The notes under the pieces are model-generated. The model was not told the DNA's origin. It searched no databases and was given only the letters and a program-made list of their open reading frames with translations. The position numbers and the translations under genes are program-made. DNA of 64,000 bases from Plasticicumulans lactativorans. Lineage in GTDB: Bacteria > Pseudomonadota > Gammaproteobacteria > Competibacterales > Competibacteraceae. The stretch spans positions 1 through 64,000 of the forward strand of contig NZ_SLWY01000010.1 in NCBI RefSeq assembly GCF_004341245.1, written 5' to 3'. Below, piece by piece: positions 55,205-64,000 of this stretch. Within the stretch, counting starts at the first letter, position 1, and the number at the start of each line of letters is the position of its first letter.

Positions 55205-55332
55205 CGTTTGCTCAAATGGCTGAATTTGATGCTGTTAATGCCCTGCTTGACGGCCCCTGAGCGGCTCCGTGGCGGTGGTGCTGTAAAGTATCATGACGGT
55301 GTGTCCGGCGACCTGCCGGCAGGGGGGCTCGC

Positions 55333-55338
55333 TATAAT
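55333..55338 (+). promoter_or_regulatory. -10 box of probable sthA promoter
   Basis: A perfect TATAAT lies 54 bp upstream of the sthA start codon. No good -35 lies 16-18 bp upstream; instead a 12-bp palindrome CCTGCCGGCAGG (55312-55323) occupies that region and might bind an activator or repressor. Confidence 0.45.
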
Positions 55339-55392
55339 GCGCTGGGCTCGCGTGCAGGGGGTGCGCGACGGTGGCAGGTTCGGAAATCAGGC

Positions 55393-56793
55393 ATGAACGA
55401 GAAGAAATACGACGTGATCGTCATCGGCAGCGGTCCCGGCGGTGAGGGCGCGGCGATGAAGGCCGCCAAGGCCGGCAAGCTGGTGGGGGTCGTCGAGCGG
55501 TACGCGCAGGTGGGCGGGGGCTGCACGCACTGGGGCACGATCCCGTCGAAGGCGCTGCGCCACGCCATCAACCGGATGATGGAGTTCAACCGCAATCCCC
55601 TGTACCGCAGCCTGGGGCAGGTCGCGCGCTTTTCCTATCCGGAGTTGCTGAAGACGGCGGAGACGGTCATCGCGCAGCAGGCGGCGATGCGCCGCGATTT
55701 CTACACGCGCAACCAGATTCCGGTGCACCGCGGCTTCGCCTGCTTCCTCGACGCCCACACGATCGAGGTGCGGGCCGCCGGGAGCCAGCCGCCGCAGCGC
55801 CTGCGTGCCGATTACTTCGTGCTCGCCACCGGCTCGCGTCCGTACCGGCCGGACGACGTCGATTTCAACCACCCGCGGGTGTTCGACAGCGACACCATCC
55901 TCAGCATGCCGTACACGCCGGACTCGATCACGATCTACGGCGCGGGCGTGATCGGCTGCGAATACGCCAGCATGTTCCGCAACATGGGCTGCAAGGTGGA
56001 CCTGGTCGACACGCGCCAGCAACTGCTGTCGTTCCTCGACGACGAGATCGCCCATGCGCTCGGCTATCACCTGCGCGACCAGGGGGTGGTGATCCGCCAC
56101 AACGAGACCTACGAGCGCGTGGAGCCGCAGTCGGACAGCGTGGTGCTGCAGCTGAAGTCGGGCAAGCGCATCCGCAGCGACGTCGTGCTGTGGGCCAACG
56201 GGCGTACCGGCAACGTCCAGCAGATGGGGCTGGAGGCGCTCGGCATCAAGCCGAACCGGCGCGGCCAGCTCGACGTCAACGTCAACTACCAGACCGCCTT
56301 GCCGCACATCTACGCCGTGGGCGACGTGGTCGGCTACCCGAGCCTCGCCAGCGCGTCGTACGACCAGGGGCGTTTCGCGGCGTCGCACATCGTGCAGGGC
56401 CACTGCGACAGCCATCTGGTCGAATTCATCCCCACCGGCATCTACACCTCGCCCGAGATCAGTTCGGTGGGGCGGACCGAGAGCGAGCTCACCGAAGCCT
56501 GCATCCCCTACGAGGTGGGCTACTCGTGGTTCAAGAACCTGGCGCGGGGCCAGATCACCGGCAAGACGGTGGGCATGCTCAAGCTGCTGTTCCATCGCGA
56601 AACGCTGGAGATCCTCGGCATCCACTGCTTCGGCGACCAGGCGGCCGAGATCGTCCACATCGGCCAGGCGATCATGTCGCAGCAGGGTGCGGCCAATTCG
56701 CTGCTCTACTTTGTCAACACCACGTTCAACTACCCGACCATGGCCGAGGCCTACCGCGTCGCGGCGCTGAACGGCCTCAACCGCGTGCACTGA
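55393..56793 (+). CDS. sthA: Soluble NAD(P)+ transhydrogenase
   Basis: A 466-residue flavoprotein of the pyridine nucleotide-disulfide oxidoreductase family, balancing NADPH and NADH. FAD motif [15 protein letters not shown] (11-25). The site of the redox disulfide reads [13 protein letters not shown]: only Cys44 remains and the second Cys is Thr49, the hallmark of SthA against lipoamide dehydrogenase. NAD-binding [15 protein letters not shown] and C-terminal dimer interface [14 protein letters not shown] follow. It is divergent from PEP-CTERM gene 2. In a PHA-forming cell it may tune NADPH for polymer synthesis, which is inference. Confidence 0.95.
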   Translation: MNEKKYDVIVIGSGPGGEGAAMKAAKAGKLVGVVERYAQVGGGCTHWGTIPSKALRHAINRMMEFNRNPLYRSLGQVARFSYPELLKTAETVIAQQAAMRRDFYTRNQIPVHRGFACFLDAHTIEVRAAGSQPPQRLRADYFVLATGSRPYRPDDVDFNHPRVFDSDTILSMPYTPDSITIYGAGVIGCEYASMFRNMGCKVDLVDTRQQLLSFLDDEIAHALGYHLRDQGVVIRHNETYERVEPQSDSVVLQLKSGKRIRSDVVLWANGRTGNVQQMGLEALGIKPNRRGQLDVNVNYQTALPHIYAVGDVVGYPSLASASYDQGRFAASHIVQGHCDSHLVEFIPTGIYTSPEISSVGRTESELTEACIPYEVGYSWFKNLARGQITGKTVGMLKLLFHRETLEILGIHCFGDQAAEIVHIGQAIMSQQGAANSLLYFVNTTFNYPTMAEAYRVAALNGLNRVH

Positions 56794-56838
56794 CCCCGCC
56801 GCTGCCGCGCGGCCGCTTTGCTGCAGGAGCCCGAACGC

Positions 56839-58005
56839 ATGGACATCACGCCGTATCTGAAGCTGATGGTCGACAAGGAGGCGTCGGACCTCTTCTTCTA
56901 CGTGGGCGCGCCGGTCAACATCAAGATCGAAGGGCAGGTGATGCCGATCGGGCAGACGCCGCTCAAGCCCGGTGCCGTGCGCGAGCTGGCGTACTCGCTG
57001 CTGAGCGATGCCCAGGCTGCCGAATTCGAGCGCGACATGGAGCTCAACTTCGCGCTGTCGGTGACCCAGGTCGGGCGTTTCCGCGCCAACGTGTTCCGCC
57101 AGCGCGGCGAGGTGTCGATGGTGATCCGCTACATCAAGCAGCGGATCCCCAAGATCGTCGACCTCGGCCTGCCGCCGGTGCTCGCCAATCTGGTGATGGA
57201 GAAGCGCGGGCTGGTACTGCTGGTCGGCGGCACCGGTTCGGGCAAGTCGACCACGCTCGCGGCGATGATCGACCACCGCAACGAGCAGGCCGCGGGCCAC
57301 ATCCTGACGATCGAGGACCCGATCGAGTTCGTGCACCACCACAAGCGTTCGGTGGTGGGCCAGCGCGAGGTCGGCATCGACACGCACAGCTACGGCGCCG
57401 CGCTGAAGAACGCGCTGCGCGAGGCGCCCGACGTGATCCTGATCGGCGAGATCCGTGACCAGGACACGATGAAATACGCCCTGGCGTACGCCGAGACCGG
57501 CCACCTGTGCCTGTCCACCCTGCATGCCAATCATTCGAGCGGTGCGCTCGACCGCATCGTCAACTTCTTCCCCGAAGGCGCGCGCCAGCAGTTGCTGCTC
57601 GACCTGTCGATGAACCTGCGGGCGATCGTCTCGCAGCGCCTGATCATCGGCGTCGACGGGCGGCGCGTGCCGGCCGTGGAGGTGCTGCTGAACACGCCCT
57701 ACATCAGCGAGTTGATCCTCAAGGGCAAGATCGAGAGCCTCAAGGAAGTGATGGGGCAGGGCACCGAGGTCGGCATGCAGACCTTCGACCAGTCGCTCTA
57801 CCAGCTCTACAAGGAAGGCAAGATCAGCCGCGACGAGGCCGTACGCAATGCCGATTCGCGCAACAACGTCAGCCTGCAGATCCGCCTGTCGGAAGGGCTG
57901 CAGGGGCAGCCGCCCGCGCTCGGCCTGGCGGACGGCGCCGGTCACGCCGACGGCGCGCCGTTCGAGCTGCAGGCCGGCAGCCTCGGCATCAAGCCGCCGC
58001 GCTGA
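56839..58005 (+). CDS. pilU: Type IV pilus retraction ATPase (PilU type)
   Basis: A 388-residue hexameric ATPase. N-terminal PAS-like segment ([19 protein letters not shown]), Walker [10 protein letters not shown] (130-138), Asp box TIEDPIEF, Walker [10 protein letters not shown] and His box [14 protein letters not shown]. The C-terminal [30 protein letters not shown] and the extended tail point to PilU, the accessory retraction motor, rather than PilT. PilT is not adjacent. ATG 56839 has CAGGAG upstream at 56823-56828. Confidence 0.88.
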   Translation: MDITPYLKLMVDKEASDLFFYVGAPVNIKIEGQVMPIGQTPLKPGAVRELAYSLLSDAQAAEFERDMELNFALSVTQVGRFRANVFRQRGEVSMVIRYIKQRIPKIVDLGLPPVLANLVMEKRGLVLLVGGTGSGKSTTLAAMIDHRNEQAAGHILTIEDPIEFVHHHKRSVVGQREVGIDTHSYGAALKNALREAPDVILIGEIRDQDTMKYALAYAETGHLCLSTLHANHSSGALDRIVNFFPEGARQQLLLDLSMNLRAIVSQRLIIGVDGRRVPAVEVLLNTPYISELILKGKIESLKEVMGQGTEVGMQTFDQSLYQLYKEGKISRDEAVRNADSRNNVSLQIRLSEGLQGQPPALGLADGAGHADGAPFELQAGSLGIKPPR

Positions 58006-58022
58006 ATCCACACCATAGCCAC

Positions 58023-58048
58023 GGCCGGCGGCGGGCCCGCCGCCGGCC
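58023..58048. repeat. 26-bp perfect palindrome between pilU and aminotransferase gene
   Basis: Half-site GGCCGGCGGCGGG is followed directly by its reverse complement. It starts 18 bp after the pilU stop and ends 19 bp before the next start codon. It could be a strong mRNA hairpin (partial terminator or attenuator) or a protein-binding site; there is no T run. Confidence 0.6.
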
Positions 58049-58067
58049 ACACCGTCCGGAACCGTCG

Positions 58068-59252
58068 ATGACCCCGCGCTCTTCCGCCGCTTTGCGGCTT
58101 GCGGCCCGCATGGCCGACATCGCCCCGTTTCACGTCATGGAACTGCTGGCGCGCGCCCAGGCGCTCGCCGCCGCGGGGCGCTCGATCATCCACATGGAGG
58201 TCGGCGAGCCCGACTTCAGCAGCGCCGAGCCGATCATCGCCGCAGCGTGCCGGGCGCTCGCCGCCGGGCATACGGGCTACACGCCCGCCACCGGCCTGCC
58301 GGAGCTGCGCGCCGCGATCGCCGGCGATTACCGCGAGCGCTACGGCGTCGAGATCGACCCCGCGCGCATCGTGGTGACCCCGGGCGCCTCGGGGGCTCTG
58401 CTGCTCGCGACCGGGGTGCTGGTCGACCCCGGCGACGAGATCCTGCTCGCCGATCCCAGCTACCCCTGCAACCGGCACTTCGTGCGCTTCTGCGAGGGGC
58501 GGGCGGTCGGCGTGCCGGTCGGCGCCGACAGCGACTACCAGCTCACCCCCGAGCGGGTCGAGGCCCACTGGGGGCCGCGTACGGTGGCGGCGATGCTGGC
58601 CTCGCCGTCCAACCCGACCGGCACGCTGGTGTCGCGTCCGGCGCTCGAGGGCGTGCTCGACGTCGCCCGCCGTCACGGCGGGCGCCTGATCGTCGACGAG
58701 ATCTACCACGGCCTGGTCTACGACGAGCAGCCCGCGACCGCGCTCGCGAGCGGTGACGATGTCTTCGTCATCAACAGCTTCTCGAAGTACTTCGGCATGA
58801 CCGGCTGGCGCCTGGGCTGGCTGGTGGCGCCGCAGGAATGCGTGCGCGAAGCCGAGAAGCTCGCGCAGAACCTGTTCCTCGCCGCGTCCACGCCGGCGCA
58901 GCATGCCGCGCTCGCCGCCTTCACCCCGCCGGCGCGGGCGATCTTCGAGGCACGGCGCGAGGCGTTCCGCCAGCGCCGCGACTTCCTGCTGCCGGCGCTG
59001 CGCGAGATCGGCTTCGGCGTGCCGGTGACGCCGCGGGGCGCCTTCTACATCTACGCCGATGCCAGCCGCTTCACCGACGACAGCTACGCGTTCTGCTTCC
59101 GGCTGCTCGAGGAAACCGGCGTGGCGATCACCCCGGGCATCGATTTCGGCAGCCACGAGGCGGCGCGCTACGTGCGCTTCGCCTACACCACCTCGCTCGA
59201 GAACCTGCAGGAGGCGGTCGAGCGCCTGCGCCGTTTCCTCGGCCGCCCGTGA
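58068..59252 (+). CDS. PLP-dependent aminotransferase (class I/II)
   Basis: A 394-residue fold-type I aminotransferase. [18 protein letters not shown] opens the conserved core, SPSNPTGT binds substrate/[14 protein letters not shown] carries the PLP Asp and Tyr, and the PLP lysine is in [16 protein letters not shown]. The C-terminal Arg is in [20 protein letters not shown]. Substrate is probably an L-amino acid (aspartate/aromatic group) but cannot be assigned. It ends 10 bp from the convergent phaC. Confidence 0.88.
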   Translation: MTPRSSAALRLAARMADIAPFHVMELLARAQALAAAGRSIIHMEVGEPDFSSAEPIIAAACRALAAGHTGYTPATGLPELRAAIAGDYRERYGVEIDPARIVVTPGASGALLLATGVLVDPGDEILLADPSYPCNRHFVRFCEGRAVGVPVGADSDYQLTPERVEAHWGPRTVAAMLASPSNPTGTLVSRPALEGVLDVARRHGGRLIVDEIYHGLVYDEQPATALASGDDVFVINSFSKYFGMTGWRLGWLVAPQECVREAEKLAQNLFLAASTPAQHAALAAFTPPARAIFEARREAFRQRRDFLLPALREIGFGVPVTPRGAFYIYADASRFTDDSYAFCFRLLEETGVAITPGIDFGSHEAARYVRFAYTTSLENLQEAVERLRRFLGRP

Positions 59253-59262
59253 GCGTCCGGCC

Positions 59263-60936
59263 TCAGCCCTCGCGGACGTAGCTGCCGGGTGCCGCCGGCA
59301 GGTCCGCGTCGAGCGGCACGGCGTCGCGCCAGTCGCCGCAGCGCGCGTGCAGCCAGGCGGTCCAGTCGTCCCACCACGAGCCCGGCACCTTGGGCGTGGC
59401 GCTGCGCCAGGCTTCGGCGTCGCGCTGGCCGCCGGCATCGCCCACCCAGTAGCGGCGCTTGGGGGGATCGACCGGCGGGTTGATGATGCCGAGGATGTGC
59501 CCCGAGGTCGCCAGCACGTAGCGCACCGGCCCGCCGACCAGCGCGCAGGTGCGGAAGGTCTGCTGCCACGGCGCGATGTGGTCCTGCTCGCAGCCGACGG
59601 CGTACAGCGGCTGCGTGATGCGGCCGAGGTCGAGGCGGCGCCCGCCGAGCTCGAGCGCGCCCGGCTGCGCCAGCCGGTTGCGCAGGTACAACTCGCGCAG
59701 GTACCAGCCGTGCATCGCCGCCGGCATGCGGGTGGTGTCCATGTTCCAGAACAGGATGTCGAAGGGCGGCAGTTCCTCGCCGTACAGGTAGCCGTGCACC
59801 ACGTAGTGCCAGATCAGGCTGTTCGGGCGTAGCAGGCGGAAGCTGCGCGCCATCTCGGCGCCGTCCAGGTAGCCCTTCGCCGCCATGCCGCGCTCGATGA
59901 AGTCGACGGCCTCGTCCGACAGGAACACCGCGATCTCGCCCGGATCGGCAAAGTCCGTCAGCGTGGTGAACAGCGTCCAGTGCGCCACCGGTGCCGCGCC
60001 GGCCGGGTCGGCGGCGCACCACGCCATCAGGCTGGCCAGCGTGGTGCCGCCGAGGCAGTAGCCGGCCGCGTGCACCTGCTCGACGCTGCAGACCGCGCGC
60101 GCGGCGGCCACCGCGGCGAGGGCGCCGCGCAGCAGGTAGGCGTCGAAGCCGGTGTCGCGCAGCGCCGGCCCGGGGTTCTTCCAGCTCGTCACGAACACGG
60201 TGAAGCCCTGCGCCACCAGGTGGCGCACCAGGCTGTTGTGCGGGCGCAGGTCGAGGATGTAGTACTTGTTGATCCACGGCGCGATGAGCACCAGCGGCAC
60301 GCTGCGCACCCGGGCGGTCGTCGGCGCGTACTGGATCACTTCGAGCAGTTCGTTGCGGTACACCACCCGCCCCGGCGTGGTCGCGAGATCGCTGCCGATG
60401 GCGAAGGCGTCGGGCTCGACCATGCGGACGTCGCCGGCGGCGAGGTCGCGGGTGAAGTGGGCGAACCCGCGCGTGAGGCTCTTGCCGCCGCTCTCGACGC
60501 AGCGCTGCAGGGCGACCGGGTTGGTCCACAGGCAGTTGCTCGGCGCCAGCGCGTCGAGCCACTGCCGCACCCAGAACGCCGCGCGCCGGGCGGTGCGGGG
60601 GTCGAGCCCGGGGGTGGCGAAGATCGCGTCCTGCAGCCAGCGCGTCTGCAGCAGGTAGAGCTGCTTGAGGGCGTCGAAGCCGGGGTGGCGGGTCCACGCC
60701 GGGTCCTGGAAGCGCTCGTCGAAGGCGATCGCCGACACCACGTCGGCGCTCTCGGCGCCGAGCAGGTGGCGCCAGTGCTGGCACTGCACGGCGAGCAGGT
60801 CGGTGCCGAGGCGGGTGAGCGAGGCGGCGAGCGCCCCCGGATGGGCGAGCCAGGCGGCGGCGGTGTCCTGGCAGGCGCGGCCGATGCCGAACGGGTCCAG
60901 GGCGGCGGCGGCGGGCGGTGTCTCGGTGGCGGTCAT
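59263..60936 (-). CDS. phaC: Poly(3-hydroxyalkanoate) synthase (class I)
   Basis: A 557-residue polymerase. The lipase-like box is GYCLGGTT with catalytic Cys294; the Asp lies in AVGCEQDHIAPW and the His in SGHILGIINPP. The N-terminal domain (RFQDPAWTRHPGFDALKQLY) and the APWINKYYILDL segment are typical of class I PhaC. It polymerises 3-hydroxyacyl-CoA into storage granules. No phaA/phaB or phasin lies beside it; the upstream neighbour is an XRE-cupin regulator 77 bp away on the same strand, whose target could include it. Confidence 0.93.
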   Translation of the reverse strand: MTATETPPAAAALDPFGIGRACQDTAAAWLAHPGALAASLTRLGTDLLAVQCQHWRHLLGAESADVVSAIAFDERFQDPAWTRHPGFDALKQLYLLQTRWLQDAIFATPGLDPRTARRAAFWVRQWLDALAPSNCLWTNPVALQRCVESGGKSLTRGFAHFTRDLAAGDVRMVEPDAFAIGSDLATTPGRVVYRNELLEVIQYAPTTARVRSVPLVLIAPWINKYYILDLRPHNSLVRHLVAQGFTVFVTSWKNPGPALRDTGFDAYLLRGALAAVAAARAVCSVEQVHAAGYCLGGTTLASLMAWCAADPAGAAPVAHWTLFTTLTDFADPGEIAVFLSDEAVDFIERGMAAKGYLDGAEMARSFRLLRPNSLIWHYVVHGYLYGEELPPFDILFWNMDTTRMPAAMHGWYLRELYLRNRLAQPGALELGGRRLDLGRITQPLYAVGCEQDHIAPWQQTFRTCALVGGPVRYVLATSGHILGIINPPVDPPKRRYWVGDAGGQRDAEAWRSATPKVPGSWWDDWTAWLHARCGDWRDAVPLDADLPAAPGSYVREG

Positions 60937-61013
60937 GGCGCAGGCTCCGGTGGCACGACTCAGAACGCAGTCTAGCCGGCCGGGCGCCCGCGCCGCCGTT
61001 CAGCCGTGCGGCC

Positions 61014-61607
61014 TCACAGGTAGGGCGGGGTGCAGGCGCTGATGATCTCGCACTCGTCGGTGCCGATGTTGCGGAAGCGGTGCGGGATGCGGCTGCTGAA
61101 GTGGTAGGCGTCGCCCGGGCCGAGCACCTGGCGGCGATCGCCGACGGTGATCTCGATGTGCCCGCGCAGCACGATGCCGCCCTCCTCGCCGTCGTGGCGC
61201 AGCATGGCCTTGCCGGTGTCGGCGCCGGGCGCGTAGTGCTCGTGCAGGATCTGCAGCACGTGGCCCTGCATCGCGCCGACCTGGCGGAACGACACCGCGC
61301 CGCGGGTCAGCCGTACCAGTTCGTCGGCGTGGAAGAACACCTGGTCCTGCGGTGGCTGTTCGAGCGCGAAGAACTCCGCCAGCGTCATCGGGATGCCGTC
61401 GAGCACCTTCTTCAGTGACGACACGGACGGACTGTTCTTGTTCTGCTCGATCAGCGAGATGGTGCCGTTGGTGACGTTGGCGCGGCGCGCCAGTTCCCGC
61501 TGCGACAGCCCCTGCGCCTCGCGCACGGCGCGCAGGCGGGCGCCGACATCGAATCCGATCTCGTCCACCGCTGCGGTGTTCGGCTGTGTCTCGTCGGTGC
61601 CAAGCAT
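61014..61607 (-). CDS. XRE-family regulator with C-terminal cupin domain
   Basis: A 197-residue transcription factor. Helix-turn-helix at about 22-76 (LRAVREAQGLSQRELARRA, then NVTNGTISLIEQNK) and a cupin sensor domain (about 115-190, EEGGIVLRGHIEITVGDR to HFSSRIPHRFRN). The layout is that of PuuR-type regulators of polyamine uptake and catabolism. It is divergent from a polyamine-type ABC operon across a 394-bp region, making that operon its likely target. Effector unknown. Confidence 0.88.
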   Translation of the reverse strand: MLGTDETQPNTAAVDEIGFDVGARLRAVREAQGLSQRELARRANVTNGTISLIEQNKNSPSVSSLKKVLDGIPMTLAEFFALEQPPQDQVFFHADELVRLTRGAVSFRQVGAMQGHVLQILHEHYAPGADTGKAMLRHDGEEGGIVLRGHIEITVGDRRQVLGPGDAYHFSSRIPHRFRNIGTDECEIISACTPPYL

Positions 61608-62001
61608 GCTTCAGCCCTCGATTTCCGTGCGGGGCAGGGTGTCGCGCCGCCACAGTTCTAACAGAACGACTACGCTGCTCACAGGCGGCCGCTGGTGCGC
61701 TCGTCGCACCGTCGCCGTGCAGCGGCGGGCCCCATGATTGTTGAAAAAAATTAGCTTCATGATTTCAAAGTAAAAAATAAATGGCACAGGCTGTGCTTTT
61801 GGCCGTTCGGCGAATGAATCGGTTCCCGCAGCGTGAGTTTAGAGCGTCAGGGGTAAAGATTGTCTAGATTTTTAAACACTGCTAGTCTTGAAATCCGATG
61901 CCACGAAGCGGCAGGGCGCTTTTGTCTCGCGCCCGGCCATGTCGGCAGGCGATGCCAAGGCCGGTGCGACACCACGAAACGAACAACCCTGGAGGATGCC
62001 C
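61608..62001. other. Divergent regulatory region, XRE-cupin / polyamine-type ABC operon
   Basis: 394 bp with an AT-rich tract (about 61738-61783) unusual for this genome, directly before a sigma-54-like site at 61782-61797. A weaker sigma-70-like pair, TTGTCT (61860-61865) and TAGTCT (61883-61888) 17 bp apart, lies downstream. The AT-rich tract would suit IHF or activator binding; that is inference. Confidence 0.5.
61782..61797 (+). promoter_or_regulatory. Sigma-54-like promoter / palindrome upstream of ABC operon
   Basis: TGGCACAGGCTGTGCT matches TGGCAYRN4TTGCW with one mismatch and correct GG-N10-GC spacing. The same bases contain the palindrome GCACAGGCTGTGC, so an operator is the alternative reading. 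Predicted start near 61808 would leave a 194-nt leader. Confidence 0.5.
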
Positions 62002-63117
62002 ATGGCGAATGATTCCGGCGCCGACGTGCTGGTCAGCTTCAAGGACGTCCAGAAGACCTACGACGGCGAGCACCTCGTCGTGAAGAACCTGAACCTGGAC
62101 ATCCGCCGCGGCGAGTTCGTGACGATGCTGGGCCCTTCGGGATCGGGCAAGACCACCGGGCTGATGATGCTGGCGGGATTCGAGAACCCCACGCACGGCC
62201 AGATCCTTCTGGAGGGGCGGCCGCTGCACAACCTGCCGCCCTACAAGCGCAACATCGGCATGGTGTTCCAGAACTACGCGCTGTTCCCGCACATGACGGT
62301 CGAGGAGAACCTCGCCTTCCCGCTGCAGGTGCGCAGGCTCGGCGCCGACGAGACCAGGCGCAAGGTCGCCGCCGCCCTCGACATGGTCAAGCTCGGCCAC
62401 CTCGCCAAGCGCTACCCGGCGCAGATGTCCGGCGGCCAGCAGCAGCGCATCGCGCTCGCCCGCGCGCTGGTGTTCGAACCCAAGCTGGTGCTGATGGACG
62501 AGCCGCTGGGCGCGCTCGACAAGCAGTTGCGCGAGCACATGCAGCTGGAGATCAAGCACCTGCATCGCGACCTCGGCCTCACTGTGGTGTTCGTCACGCA
62601 CGACCAGAGCGAGGCGCTGACCATGTCGGACCGCGTCGCGGTGTTCAACGAGGGCGTGATCCAGCAGATCGACAGCCCCGGAAACCTCTACGAGCACCCC
62701 AGGAATTCGTTCGTCGCCAACTTCATCGGCGAGAACAACCGCCTGCACGGCACGGTGGGCACGGTCGACGGCGAGCTGTGCACGGTGCGCCTCGATGACG
62801 GCACCCAGCTGCGCGCCAAGGCGGTGAACGTCGGCGGCGCCGGCAGCGCCACCACGCTGTCGATCCGCCCCGAGCGCGTGGTGCTCGGCACGGCGACCAA
62901 CAGCGCCGCGCTGGAAAACCATCTCTCCGGGCGCATCCTCGAATTCATCTACCTCGGGGATCACGTGCGGCTGCGCGTGAGCGTGGCCGGTCACGACGAC
63001 TTCATGGTCAAGGTACCGATCGCCGACCTCGACCCCGCCTGGCGCGAGGGTGACCGTGTCGACGTCGGCTGGAAGGCGCTCGACATTCGCGCGCTCGACC
63101 CCATCGCGGCAGCCTGA
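62002..63117 (+). CDS. Polyamine-type ABC transporter ATPase (PotA-like)
   Basis: A 371-residue ATPase. Walker A GPSGSGKTT (44-52), Q-loop VFQNYALFPHMTV, signature MSGGQQQRIALARAL, Walker B LVLMDEPLGALD and a C-terminal TOBE domain (about 285-365, IRPERVVLG and FIYLGDHVRLRV). This is the spermidine/putrescine/opine-type ABC family. GGAGG (61991-61995) directly precedes ATG 61996 but sits 6 bp from ATG 62002, so the latter start (MANDSGADV) is preferred. The binding protein gene follows after 91 bp; permeases are presumably beyond the window. Confidence 0.9.
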   Translation: MANDSGADVLVSFKDVQKTYDGEHLVVKNLNLDIRRGEFVTMLGPSGSGKTTGLMMLAGFENPTHGQILLEGRPLHNLPPYKRNIGMVFQNYALFPHMTVEENLAFPLQVRRLGADETRRKVAAALDMVKLGHLAKRYPAQMSGGQQQRIALARALVFEPKLVLMDEPLGALDKQLREHMQLEIKHLHRDLGLTVVFVTHDQSEALTMSDRVAVFNEGVIQQIDSPGNLYEHPRNSFVANFIGENNRLHGTVGTVDGELCTVRLDDGTQLRAKAVNVGGAGSATTLSIRPERVVLGTATNSAALENHLSGRILEFIYLGDHVRLRVSVAGHDDFMVKVPIADLDPAWREGDRVDVGWKALDIRALDPIAAA

Positions 63118-63155
63118 GAAGCCGCGGCCGGTCCGCTCGGGACGAGCATTCCCGT

Positions 63156-63172
63156 GGTCGGCCACGCCGACC
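63156..63172 (+). repeat. Intercistronic stem-loop before binding protein gene
   Basis: GGTCGGC - CAC - GCCGACC, a perfect 7-bp stem followed by GTTTCG, lies between the ATPase stop and the binding-protein start (37 bp before it). It may modulate read-through or mRNA processing so that the receptor is expressed at a different level. Confidence 0.5.
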
Positions 63173-63208
63173 GTTTCGACACGCTGTGCAGTTGCAGGAG
63201 TACCCGAC

Positions 63209-64000
63209 ATGAACCATCGCATTCAGCTGCTCGCCCTCGCCGTGAGTGCTGCGCTCGCGGCGGGCGCCGTGCAGGCCGCGGATCTCACGGTGATCTCCTT
63301 CGGTGGTGCATCGCAGAAGGCGCAGGACGCGGCGTTCTACAAGCCCTTCGACAAGACCGGCGCCGGCCGGGTGCTGCCGGGCGAGTACAACGGCGAGATG
63401 GCGAAGGTCAAGGCCATGGTCGAGACCAACAACATCAGCTGGGACGTGCTCGAGGTCGAAGGGCCCGAGCTCGTGCGCGGCTGTGCCGAGGGCCTGTTCG
63501 AGAAGCTCGACTGGAGCCAGCTCGGCGACAAGAGCAAGTTCGTGCCCGAGGCGGTCAGCGAGTGCGGCGCCGGCATCTTCGTGTGGTCGACGGCGCTCGC
63601 CTACAACGCCGAGAAGCTCGCCAAGGCGCCGACCTCGTGGGCGGACTTCTGGAACGTCAAGGACTTCCCGGGCAAGCGCGGCCTGCGCAAGGGCGCCAAG
63701 TACACGCTCGAGTTCGCGCTGCTCGCCGACGGCGTGAAGCCGGCGGACGTCTACAAGGTGCTCGGCACCAAGGAGGGCATCGAGCGCGCCTTCAAGAAGC
63801 TCGACGAGCTGAAGCCGCACATCCAGTGGTGGGAGGCCGGCGCCCAGCCGCCGCAGTGGCTCGCCGCCGGCGACGTGGTGATGAGCTCGGCCTACAACGG
63901 GCGCATCGCCGCGGCGCAGAAGGAAGGCAAGAAGCTCGAGGTGGTGTGGAACGGCAGCATCTACGACCTCGACCACTGGACCATCATCAAGGGCTCGAAG
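63209..64000 (+). CDS. Polyamine-type ABC transporter substrate-binding protein (partial, 3' end outside window)
   Basis: The first 264 residues of a periplasmic receptor. Signal peptide MNHRIQLLALAVSAALAAG ending AVQA (about residue 23); mature start ADLTVISFGGASQKAQDAAF. The type II binding fold of the spermidine/putrescine (PotD/PotF) family is indicated by FDKTGAGRVLPGEYNGEM, SWDVLEVEGPELVRGCAEG and FWNVKDFPGKRGLRK. It lacks a stop inside the window. GCAGGAG (63193-63199) lies 9 bp before ATG 63209. Ligand could be a polyamine, an opine or another small cation. Confidence 0.88.
   Translation, partial: MNHRIQLLALAVSAALAAGAVQAADLTVISFGGASQKAQDAAFYKPFDKTGAGRVLPGEYNGEMAKVKAMVETNNISWDVLEVEGPELVRGCAEGLFEKLDWSQLGDKSKFVPEAVSECGAGIFVWSTALAYNAEKLAKAPTSWADFWNVKDFPGKRGLRKGAKYTLEFALLADGVKPADVYKVLGTKEGIERAFKKLDELKPHIQWWEAGAQPPQWLAAGDVVMSSAYNGRIAAAQKEGKKLEVVWNGSIYDLDHWTIIKGSK

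Noticed and set aside
52373-55396. 1007-codon plus-strand frame across metG and PEP-CTERM gene 2
   Set aside because: Opposite-strand shadow of two well-supported genes with their own promoters and terminators.

Overview
The window is a chromosomal stretch of a high-GC, Gram-negative proteobacterium. The gene set fits a betaproteobacterium of the Rhodocyclales type (Thauera, Azoarcus or Zoogloea-like): exosortase A / PEP-CTERM accessory genes, a Wza/Wzc exopolysaccharide (EPS) export set, PHA synthase, PilU, a soluble transhydrogenase, a FadL/FadN/FadA beta-oxidation set and branched-chain-type ABC transport. This assignment is inference from gene content; no rRNA is present. I saw no prophage, transposase or CRISPR array.

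Layout. 1-8.2 kb: an acyl-CoA dehydrogenase, an NlpC/P60-like orphan, and a complete Liv-type ABC transporter (ATPase, ATPase, binding protein, permease, permease). 8.3-11.8 kb, minus strand: gltX, glnS and a tRNA-Ala/tRNA-Glu/tRNA-Ala cluster with a consensus sigma-70 promoter and a clear terminator. 12-20.4 kb: EPS precursor genes (UDP-glucose dehydrogenase, mannose-1-P guanylyltransferase, phosphomannomutase) and export/control genes (Wzb-type phosphatase, Wza, Wzc). 20.9-29.8 kb: exosortase A accessory locus in two convergent halves. The plus half holds an acyl carrier protein, two alpha/beta hydrolases and a glycosyltransferase. The minus half holds an N-acyl amino acid synthase-like acyltransferase, an acyl-CoA ligase, a PLP decarboxylase and a beta-helix protein. 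The exosortase and PrsK/PrsR are not in the window.

30-32.8 kb: a Tim44-like protein, a glutaredoxin-like protein and an RhlE-type helicase. 33.3-39.7 kb: a fatty acid uptake and beta-oxidation cluster (FadL, FadN-type fusion, thiolase, chalcone isomerase-like protein, SDR). 39.7-43.5 kb, minus strand: patatin/beta-barrel phospholipase, phosphatidylserine decarboxylase, SCO1. 43.7-49.6 kb: prmB, hemN behind a perfect FNR/ANR-type palindrome, a large GGDEF/degenerate-EAL protein and ppnP. 49.6-50.1 kb: remnant of a HAD-IIA phosphatase gene.

50.1-55.1 kb, minus strand: a hexapeptide-repeat acetyltransferase, two PEP-CTERM proteins and metG. 55.4-60.9 kb: sthA, pilU, an aminotransferase and phaC. 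60.9-64 kb: an XRE-cupin regulator divergent from a polyamine-type ABC operon that runs off the end.

The most interesting system is the PEP-CTERM/exosortase network. Both PEP-CTERM genes carry a -24/-12 (sigma-54) promoter on the correct strand, each with one mismatch to TGGCAYRN4TTGCW. The accessory locus encodes what looks like a complete acyl-ACP-dependent small-molecule or lipid pathway next to EPS export. A third sigma-54-like site, which doubles as a palindrome, precedes the polyamine-type ABC operon.
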